Shown here piece by piece: positions 11,037 to 21,600 of a stretch of DNA of 64,000 bases. The position numbers and the translations under genes are program-made. Position 1 is the first letter of the stretch. Each line of letters opens with the position of its first letter. The stretch covers positions 18,207,020 through 18,271,019 of the forward strand of contig NC_056528.1 in assembly GCF_019175285.1 (NCBI RefSeq), given 5' to 3'. The notes under the pieces were generated by a model that was given only the letters and a program-made list of their open reading frames with translations, was not told the origin of the DNA and did not search any database. The stretch is from Sceloporus undulatus. Taxonomy: Eukaryota > Chordata > Lepidosauria > Squamata > Phrynosomatidae.

Positions 11037-14000
11037 ATCCAAGCACCGCTCCTGAGTAAGGAGCCCATAGCGGACTATCGAACCCTTGAGGATCTGGAGG
11101 AGAAGGATCCCCGGCAGATAGAGAAGGAATATTACAGGTAAAAACATTTTGCTATTTTGCTGTCTCTTTTTGCTTGGAGTATAGAGCTTGGAGTGTTTGA
11201 CTACGACTTTAGAGACCCAAGGTTCGGCCATGGAAACCCATTGGGTGACTTTGGGCAAGTCACATTCTCTCAGCCTCAAGGGAAGGTAATGACAAGCCTC
11301 CTCTGAACTGATCTTGCCAAGAAAACCCTATTATAGGTTTGCTTTAGGGTCACCATAAGTTGGAAATGACTTGAAGGCATGCAACAAACATGCTTGGAGC
11401 ATCCCAATGGGAGGGAGGTACTTCTTAGTCTTCCTGCCAGTTCCTCTACAAAACCTATCCTCTCTAGAAATCCCCCTTTGCCCTGTCAAACTATAATGTC
11501 AAGCTGCTGGTCCTCATCTTCAACTGAAGTGAAGCCTACTGAAAAGATGGAGCTATGCCAGGAGCTTTTATAGGAATGGTTTTTATTTACAGTGAAGTAC
11601 CGTTTTAAGCATTAGTCTGGCTCAGAGTTCTGTAACTCTGTTTTAAGCCAACGAAGCATTTTAACAAAGATAAGTTCACCATTAAAATCTGGTTGAGTAC
11701 ATTATAAGATACAGTATATGTATTATAGCTGTAAATAAACCATACAAAATGAATTCATTTTAACATTAGAGGTTTTATCTTTTCTTTTGTAATGTCCTTC
11801 ATTTTTCTTGTCCTCCTTTGTGGTTATAACATCTGGTCATCCTGACCCATATTATACAGTTATAGCAGTTTGATTCCACTTTAACGATGATGACTCCATT
11901 CTCTGGAATCCTGGGATTTGTAGTTTGTAGATGAAGGTTCCAGAATTCTCTGCTAGTTCAGGCGAGTGGAGTGGAGACTTTCTCTTGCACAGAAGCCCTC
12001 CTCCAAACTCCAAGGATTGCATCGGGTGACGCCAAGGCAATGAAAGTGGTCTCAAACTGCTATACCTTTGCAGTGTAGCTACATATGTACCCTTGAAGGT
12101 ATATGATAGCAATGAACATACTCCAAGGTGTTTTCTTTAATGGCTCATACGGTGTGAATGGCCAGCTTAAGGCTGAATCCACATTCAAATGAGGCATAGA
12201 TTTTGAAGAAGTTTTGCAATGTGCCTTCAAGCTGGACGACCTCATACATGTTCTCTAACTGTTTCCTCATCTCCTCTCTCCTTCTCAGGACACTTAAAAA
12301 TGGGTGGCTCTTCCTCGCTGCTTTTGCTGCTGTATTGGGAAACTTCAATTTTGGTTTCGCTTTAGTATATACCTCCCCGGTCATCCCAGTTTTGGAAAGA
12401 TCTCCAATCCCTAACTTGAGACTCAAGGAGGACACAGAGTCTTGGTTTGGGGTAAGCATGGTGGTGTCGGAACATCACAGATGCCAGTCTTCTTCACTGG
12501 CGATGCATTCCCAAAGCTGTTCTGCTGGTCATGGTCAGATATACAACTAAACATGAAAGTTAAAATCATACAAGTAATTGTATTTCCCCTTACCGTGTAC
12601 AAATGCAAGAGCTGGACAGATAAGAAGATGGACAAAAAGAGATGTGGTGCTGGAGAAGAGTGCTAAGGATATACCATGGATAGCAAAAAGAACAAAGAAG
12701 TGGGACCTAAACAGATCAAGCCTGGAGACAAAAATGACTAAACTGAGGCTGTCATACTTTGACCACATCATGAAAAGGCAGGATTCATTAGAAAAGACAA
12801 TAATGTTAGGAAAGGCAGAGTGAAGTAGAAAGAGAGGAAGACCACATGCTAGATGGACAGACTCAGTTGAGGAGGTCACAGGTATGAATCTCCAAGAACT
12901 TGGAAGAATAGTGGAGGATTCAGCCTTGCATCCTTCCATAGGTTGATAAATGTATACCCAACTTGTTGGGGACAATGGGCTTACACATTGTAAACTGCTT
13001 AGGGAGTGCTTGAGTGCACTCATAAGCAGCATAGAAATGTGTTTGCTATTGCTATTGCTATAGAGAATCTTGGAGATGTCTCATCCACAGGGTCGCCATG
13101 AGCTGAGATCGACTCGAGGGTGGTTAACAACAACAAGGGTTGCAATCTGGATTTTCTTTCTACCCACCCCTCTGTGTTTCTTTCTATATTTCAGTCTGTA
13201 TTTACTCTGGGCGTCGCTACAGGTGGCTTGGGCACCATGTACTTCAACGACCGCTTAGGCCGCAAGCTGAGCATCATACTCTCCGCTGTGCCATCTGTCA
13301 TTGGCTATCTCTGCATGGCTGGCGCCCAAGAAATCTGGATGCTGCTGGTGGGCAGGTTGCTGACGGGATTTGCAGGCGGTGTGACCTCTGCTTCTATTCC
13401 AGTATGTAAAACCACAGCCCTTTTTAAGTAGGGACCACAGCCCAGTTGTAATGGTTTTGGATATTGAGTTTTTCAGCACAACTGGGTCCATGTCTCCCCC
13501 ATACCTGAGTGCCATCCTATTTGGCTGCCTAAGATGCATCCAGCCAGTTCAGTTAAATATATAACTATGAGGGTGGAGAAATTGGTGCAAAGTTACTTTC
13601 AGTTCTAATAGCCAACTTCCTGGTCCTCTACATGAAAGGGGATTTCCTCTAATGTAGTGGCAAAATGTTACTCAATCTGGTTGGGCTGAAGATCCACTTT
13701 TGCCTACTTTCTTGTTCATTATGGGAGGTAATATGTAGGTAATATCTTGGAAGCTGCATGTGATCTTATTGTCAAGGTTTCACAGATGAAAACCGGGACA
13801 CATGTGGCCAGACTATATCAAAATGTGTTAAAAGTTCTTGGTGAGAAACTTCACACAATCTGAGAGAGGAAGTAGCAGTTTGCTTTTGACAGAACCCACT
13901 TTTGTCCTCTCCTTTCCTTGCTTAAATTAACTGGGTGCAGCAGCAAACCATTTTTGCATTTTGAGCCCAGTTTTCAGCAAATGAAATAAGCTGAGGACAA

Positions 14001-17000
14001 ATGGAGAAGGTGGAAGAGACAGAAACTGGGACATTTTAAAGGCAGATGAGAAAGTAGAATGACAAAAGGAATAATTAGGACTGTCCCTGTCAAGTCAGGA
14101 CAGTTGGAAGGAATGCTTTGTGGCTCTTTTTCAGGATGGGAAAAACAAGCACATCTAACATTAACATAATTAAATAAGCACATGCAACAGCAGTGATAGA
14201 AGCTGTATGTGTAAGTGTAATCCCAACCTCTGAAATTGGTTTTCTTTTGTATCTCTTTGGTTTCTTTGCTTAATGTCTGCCTTCTTGATGCAAACTGACA
14301 AAGTCTTGTAACCACAGGAAGCTTAGCTTGGCAGCTTGGTCTCCTGTTCATATTCTAGTAGCATTTTTAGCATTTTCATTTCTAGTTCAGTTAATGACAC
14401 ACCCTTAGAATGCTGGCAGTTTTTCAGATGGCACTGAATTCTGAATGCATCTTTCTATTTTCTCTCTCTGCTCTTGCTAATTTCAGAGGGCGGGATGTAT
14501 GCTAAATCTAGATGGATACAGTGGAACCTTGGTATCCACTGTGGTTTGGTTTCAGGACCTCTCATGGATGCCAAACTCTGTGAATGCTCAAGTCCCATTG
14601 TATACAGTGGGCTATAAAATGGCAAAATCAAGGTTTGCTTTTTGGAACGTTTTAAAAAAATACATTTTGAATCCGTGGATGCAGAATCTGTGGATATGGA
14701 GAGCCGACTGCAAATGCTATTAAACAAAATCTAAAAATAGGAGGAAGTTGTGCAGTCCTGAAATGACTGGGGCTTTAGTTTCCCCTTTTGGTTTCTAAGA
14801 GGAACCTTAAAGAAGGGCTGGAATACAACTGTAGAGCCTGCGATTTACATGTCAAGCGCTTGCTTTTGTTTTCCAGTGTTTCCAGGCTGGGTTGGGAAAA
14901 TGTCAGTGGATACAGTACTGAGCTCAGTGGCGCAACATACCTTCCACGTCTCTAGATTTGACAGAAACATTCCCAATTAATCCTCTTTGATTCCACTTTT
15001 CCAGCTATGTTTAAAATGTCCCAGTTTCTCTGTCCCCCTTTGTCCTCAGGTTACCCCAATTGCTGCAAACTGAGCTGAAACTGCCAAAGTGATTTGTACT
15101 CCATTAATGACTCTGGAGAGCAAGGGTTCGATTCCCAGGAAATCCATTGAGCAGGTCTTATGCTCTCAGCCTCAGGGAAAGGCAATGGCAAACCTCCTCT
15201 GAACAAATCTTGCCAAGAATACCCCAAGATAGTTTTGCCTTAGGGTCGCCATAAGTTTGGAAACTTGAAGGCACACTACACACACATGCTACAATACTGC
15301 TAGTGAGAAAGCTTCCTCCGCTTTACTTTACTGGCGCCTCACAAAACTACAAATCCCATTATTCTGTAGGATGGAGCCACGGCAGTTAAAGTGGTGTTGA
15401 ACTGCGTTGTTAGGCAGTGTAGATGCACCTTTGGTGGCCAGCCCTGATTGCATCACTTTCTCTTCTTCCAGGTCTATATTTCTGAGATCAGTCACCCCAG
15501 AGTCCGAGGAACGTTGGGTTCCTGTCCTCAACTCATGGCTGTCTTGGGTGCTCTCTTCTTGTACGCTTTAGGTAAGTGCTGAATGCAGGTCTTGGACTAT
15601 GGAAATAGTCTTACTGAGATGACTGAGGCCTCATTCCCACTACAAAATAAATCGGTTTTGGAGTCGAATCAATGGAGTGATTTAGCACTGAATAGACATT
15701 CGCACTATTTGAGCCTTTGATTTACCTACCCGTTTCAGTTTAATCCACTTGGTGTTCACATTAAGTGATGGATCAATTTAACATGGAGTCACCTCATAGA
15801 GGTGACAGTGCCATAGGAACCGATTCTGATCCGCAGCCCATTCACACTAGTGCTGAATCGATTTATCGCAAAAGATGCGGGGAATTTAGTGGATCCGGAA
15901 GAAGTGCTTTAAATGGGTCTAGTGCCACCCCTCCAACAAACTGCACCAGGGATTCAGTGCAAGTGCGAACAAGGGCCATTTAAACCACTTCAAACCGGTT
16001 TGCTAACTGGTTTATTATGTAGTGGGAATGGAGCCTGAAAGGAGCCATGTCTTCTTAAAGGGTATCCCATTCCTTGCAAGCTTTCTTCCAGTCTAAAGGC
16101 CAAGTCTGCTGGCCAGACAAGTAGGACCAGTTTAGGAGCTCCTTCACATGGTTTTTAAAAATGATTCTGTCTTCCTTGCAGCTTGTTTAAAAAAACACAG
16201 GATATTTCACAACTACCTGAACTTCTCTGATCTTCCAAATCTTTGGCTTTAAACCTTACTTGTAACTTGGCAGTTATCCAAGGGCAACCTCAATTCATGA
16301 GATTAGATACTGTCATGCTCCACACCAAGGGGGTCTATGCAAAAAGTGTAAATAAAACAGAGAGAAAGAGAGAGATCTGTTCTAAACACTTACTAAAAAC
16401 TCAGGCTATGTGCATGCGGTGTAGAGTATACGGAATATACATGTTTTCATATTTAGATTTGGGCCCCGTCTCCAAGATATCTCATTATGTCTATGCAAAT
16501 ATTCCAAAATAGTCTCATGATATATAGCAAATATTCCAGTGTCAGAACACTTCTGAAATGGCAAGCTCTGCCATTGTTTAAGCACTTGCACAAGTCATCC
16601 CAAAGAGTTCAAGACAAGAGTCTTGGTCTGTGTGGGCTATTTCCTTGAGGCGTCCAAACCTGAATCCTTCTCTTCAGCTCTCCTTGTTGTTCCTCTTCCC
16701 ATCACAGGCCTCATCCTCCCCTGGCGATGGCTGGCTGTGGCTGGAGAGGTGCCCGTTGTCTTCATGGCCGTCTTGCTCTGTTTCATGCCCAACTCACCTC
16801 GTTTTCTGATCTCCAAGGGGAAGGAGGAGGAAGCCCTTAGTGCGCTGAGGTGGCTGCGAGGAGAAGATGTGGATTACTGGTGGGAATATGAGCAGATCAA
16901 GGACAGTGTGAAGGAGCAGGTGCAGTGTGGCATGTGGCGGGGAGGAAATTGTAGGGGATGATGCCCATATGATGATACCTTAGGCTACATCTTATCCTAA

Positions 17001-18649
17001 GTGGGACCGAGAGCCATCACAATGTAGTGGTTTGAGTGTTGGACTATGGGCCCAAACAGACAGGCCAAAATAAAGCTGCTTTGGGTCACTTTGGAGGTAT
17101 GCTGTTTAAATGATGCATGCGTCCTTAGAGTCCAAAAGCTGTACCAAAGCTGCACTGCAGTCCTAAGGACTGGAGGGCAGCTTTGGAGCAGCTTCTGGCC
17201 TCTTAAGATGCATGTGTCATTTAAATAGCATACCTCCAAAGTGACCAGAAGCAGCTTTATTTTGGCCTGTCTGTTTGGGCCCTAAGACTCTGGAGACCAG
17301 AGTTCAAATCACTGCCTGGCAATGGACACTCACTGGGTGATCTTTGGCAAGCCTTGCCCTCTCAGCCCCAGCAAACCTCATGATAGCTTCACCTTAGGGT
17401 TGCCATAAGTGGGACCCAACTTGAAGGCAACAAGAACCCTGTCTCTCAGTGACAGTTAACCAGGGAATATCTAATGCAGCACCTTCCAAATGGGAATCCT
17501 CACCCACCCCAAATTAAAATGAGATGTTTCACTCTTACTTCCTCAAAGCTTAAGCTTTCTAGTATGAACAGCTGGAGACCGCAGCAATGCAACATCTGTG
17601 GAAATATAGTCAGCCCGCCATATCAACAGATTCTGTATCTTTAGATTCAGCCATCCATCGAATGGATTATTTTTTTAAAAATTCCAAAAAGCAAACCTTG
17701 ATTTTGCCCATTTTATATAAGGGACACTATTTTACTACGCCATTGCATGTAACGGGACTTGAGTGCCCACAGATTTGGGTATCCATAGGGCAGTCCTGGA
17801 ACCAAACCCTAGTGGACACCAAGGGCCCAGTGTATATCTCTGTCTTACCAGTTTTGTCTCCATGTTTACTTAGAGAAAACCAGTGTCTTGGGCAGAGATC
17901 AAAACACCCTACATCTGGAAACCGATCGCAATCACCTTGCTGATGAGATTCTTGCAACAGCTGTCGGGCGTCACTTGCGTCTTGGTATATTTGCAGACGA
18001 TATTTGACCACACAGCAGTCATATTGGTAAGACAATTCCTCCTGGTTCATTGCCTGTGTCCCTTCGTCTTTCTAACCTCTCTGGAGCATTCTGCTAACCC
18101 GACTAACCCATATTTCCAGCTTTGTCACTGTTCTTTAGGGCAGGGCTGGAAATACATCCCCCCCAGCCCATGTTTAGGACTGTTTCTACCATCATCCCCC
18201 ACTATTGGCTATGCTCCCTTGTGCTGATGGGAGTTGCTGTCCAGCAACGCCTGTAGGGCCACATGTTTCCCAGTCCTGTTCTATGGCAGACAGATGCTTC
18301 ATTTTAGAGCGCGGTCCTATATTTTGAGGAGTTCTCCATTCGACAGGCTCTTTGATCCAAGTGTGATTCAATGATAAAGAATTTTAATAAGAATGAACAG
18401 GAAGGGGTCTTGAAGTTTCCGGTCAAGGCTTTGCAACTCATAGACAGCTGAATAAGTGGCAGGCCTTCAGCTCACCTCATCACAATCTTCCCTAATATGA
18501 CAAAATGTCTTGCATCTCTGTTTAAATTCTAGTATGTGTATAAATTCTAATGAATCTAACAGTAAACTAAAAAAAAAACCCACTAGTTTTCTTTTCCTCT
18601 CCATATGTGCAACTGAACACAAATCTGTGTCCGGTTTCGTGGTAATGTG

Positions 18650-18685
<36 letters not shown>

Positions 18686-21600
18686 TTCTTTGAAATTGAG
18701 TTCAGTGGCCACCCTACCAGATACCTTCCAAAATTTCATAAATGACAACCAGGACATCTGTGGCCAAGCAATATCAGAGTGTGGTCAAGATGGCAAAATT
18801 TATTTACGAGGAAGAAGATAACACCTAGAGAAGATTTAGCAGTTTCCTATTGCTTGAACCTACTGGGAAGGGTCTCTCCTCTATTCTTCTCCTAATTAGT
18901 TTATTAAGAGCATATTACTTTTGCATTTTGAACCCAGAAACTGAAGTAAGCAGAGGATCGAAGGGAAAAGCAGTATTTGGCCAGGACAGTCTGAATTAAT
19001 CCTGTGTCATCCCATTTTTTCCAGCTGCTTTTAAAATGTCTCTGTTTCTCTCTCCTCCTCCCACTTTCCCCCTTTGTCCTCAGCGTACTTCAACTGCTGC
19101 AAAATGAGTTCAAAGTGCAAAAGTAGTCTTAGCAGATGTGTGTGTGTAAGTGTGAAATCTTATCTTTCCCCGTAGACACAGGCAAAAGCAAACTGCTTCA
19201 TCCTCTCCTTCCTCATTAATACCTTTTGCTGTCTTGACCATACCTTGATGTTACCGGGTCTCACCTGTCCTGGTTTTCATCTGTGAAATGTTGGAGGGCA
19301 TGTCATAAGGATCAAAATAAAGATTCAGACTCATAAAGAAAGTAGACCTTTTGAGCCGTTGTGTGATCTGGAGGGCCTCCCCAATACTTAGGACATTGGC
19401 TCCTAATGTCTCATTTACTGTCAACGTCTAGTTTGAGGTCTAAATCTCTGGGGATCTTTCCTTCCAAAAGAAATCAGAGCCCGTACAAATGTCGAAGAAG
19501 CATGACACATCCCAAATCTGGTTGGCATATCCTTGTGCTTTCACAGCCGCCACAGTATGATGCTGTTATCGTTGGGGCCGTCCGCTTGGGGTCTGTGCTG
19601 GTTGCCGCATTCTTCATGGATAAAGCTGGGAGAAGAATCCTTCTGTTTATCTCAGGTACAAGTTCCATCTTATCCACTTCACACATGCATTCATTCATTT
19701 TGTTTCATTCAGCAAAGCAGTGGATGAAGAACAATGAGTCAAAATAAGCTTTGAAAAATCTTTTAGGGGCCTTTTTGTGTATGTCTAAGTGCAAATCTTG
19801 CCAAGAAAAGCCCATGATAGGTTCACCGATCGAGTTGGAAATATTATTGCTATTGTCAATATTTCAGGGTAAAAAGGAAACCATCAGACTTGAAACAGCT
19901 TAGGGACCACTGAGATACATGGAAAAATCTCTTCTGAATATAAGTTGTGTTAATGAATTTGTAAACGACTTTATAACTGATGGATTGGGAGATCCAGGTT
20001 TAAGGAATAGTGAAACGGACCAGTGACGTTGAGCCAGCCGGTGTCTCTTTCAGCCTGGCCTACTCCACAAGACTGTTGTGAGGATAAAAGTAGGGGCAAA
20101 GAGAGCCTTCAAGTCATTGAAGGGAAGACAGGGAATCAGCACACTGACTACATTAAATAGATCATGTTTTCTTTCTTGGCAGCTATTGTCATGTTCTTCT
20201 CCAACCTGACTTTGGGCTTGTACATCCACCTCATACCCACGCACAATTCCTCTGCAGTGATGGTTAATGGTAGCCACAATGGCCTCGCCACCAGCCCGAC
20301 CAATGGCCTCACAGTTCTTCCTCTGATCGCGACCATGTTCTTCATCACAGGTAAGGCACCGAGGGACTGGGACAACAAAGTTTGGAGGTCCACATGGTAC
20401 ACACTTCTGCCATAACTGATTGTCTTTCCCTTGGGAAACAGGAGGTTTGACTACAGTGGACTTTTTGTCTGCTCCAGCAGGCATCTTGGTGTGGGATAAA
20501 GCCAAGATAGGATGGGGACTAATGTCTGCTGCCACCCAACAGGGACGTAGCCAAGGGGGGGGGTTCTTGGGGTCCAGACCCCCCTTCCATTAGAAAAAAG
20601 AATGGTGTGTGCTGCTGCGCCGCCGCACTCAAGCCCCATTATAATGGTGGCACTTAGTCTGGACCCCCCCTTCCTAAAATCCTAGCTACGTCCCTGCACC
20701 TGATATCCTCTAGAAGGGAGTCATTCTGTATAATTCAGCCTGAAGACCCACTCTTATAGGTCTCTCTTGTGTTCTTCTAGGCTATGCCATGGGCTGGGGT
20801 CCCATCACTTGGCTGCTGATGGCTGAGGTTCTCCCACTGAAGGCCCGAGGGGTAGTTTCTGGGTTGTGTGTGCTAGTGAGTTGGCTGACCGCTTTCGCCT
20901 TGACCAAAGTCTTTCCGATGGTGATGGTAAGTAGAGCAAGGCAGCACTCGTTGGCATGGAGTCACATTAGTTGGATCGCTCTGCTTTTGCTTCTGAAAGT
21001 TATGTGTACAGTGGACCCTTCCCATCTGTGGAGGTTCACTTTCAGCCTACCCCCCTACCCCCCATAATTTTGGATAGCAAAAATTATGGGCAGCCATGCA
21101 TCATATTATTCAATGGTGGCGACATGCATACAGATGCGGCAGCATGCTGCCATTGAACCATATGGGCCAGGGAGATCAATTCGACTTATGGTGACCCCAT
21201 GGTGTTTTCTCAGGCAAGGAATACTCAGAGGTGGTTTTGACGGTTCCTTGCTATGATATAGAGCCGTTGTATACTGCAAATGTGCAAAAAAAGTGTATAA
21301 AATTTCAATAACTGAGAAACAAGATCTAGTAATGTGAGCAAACCAAGAGAGAAGGAACAGGAGGTCAGCTTCGGAACAAAATTTTGCTCAAGTCCAAAGA
21401 CTTGAACTGATTGCTGGAGGACCAGATGAAGGTGGCAGAGAGCTGAGGGCCAGTGAAGCACAGGGTTGTAGGAAAATCTCTCGCGTTGGTTTCTAGACAC
21501 AGAAGAAGTTGTGATAATATTTGCTGTAATAAGTCAGGTGACCGGAAGTTTAGATTTTTCAGCTACTAGTTCAAAACAGATAACCAAATCTTTGAGTACA

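Noticed and set aside
12203-12550. 115-codon frame as a separate small membrane protein
   Set aside because: It is SLC2A6 exon 2 read with intron on both sides.
13255-13539. Antisense frame over SLC2A6 exon 3
   Set aside because: Shadow of the conserved sense exon; no independent evidence.
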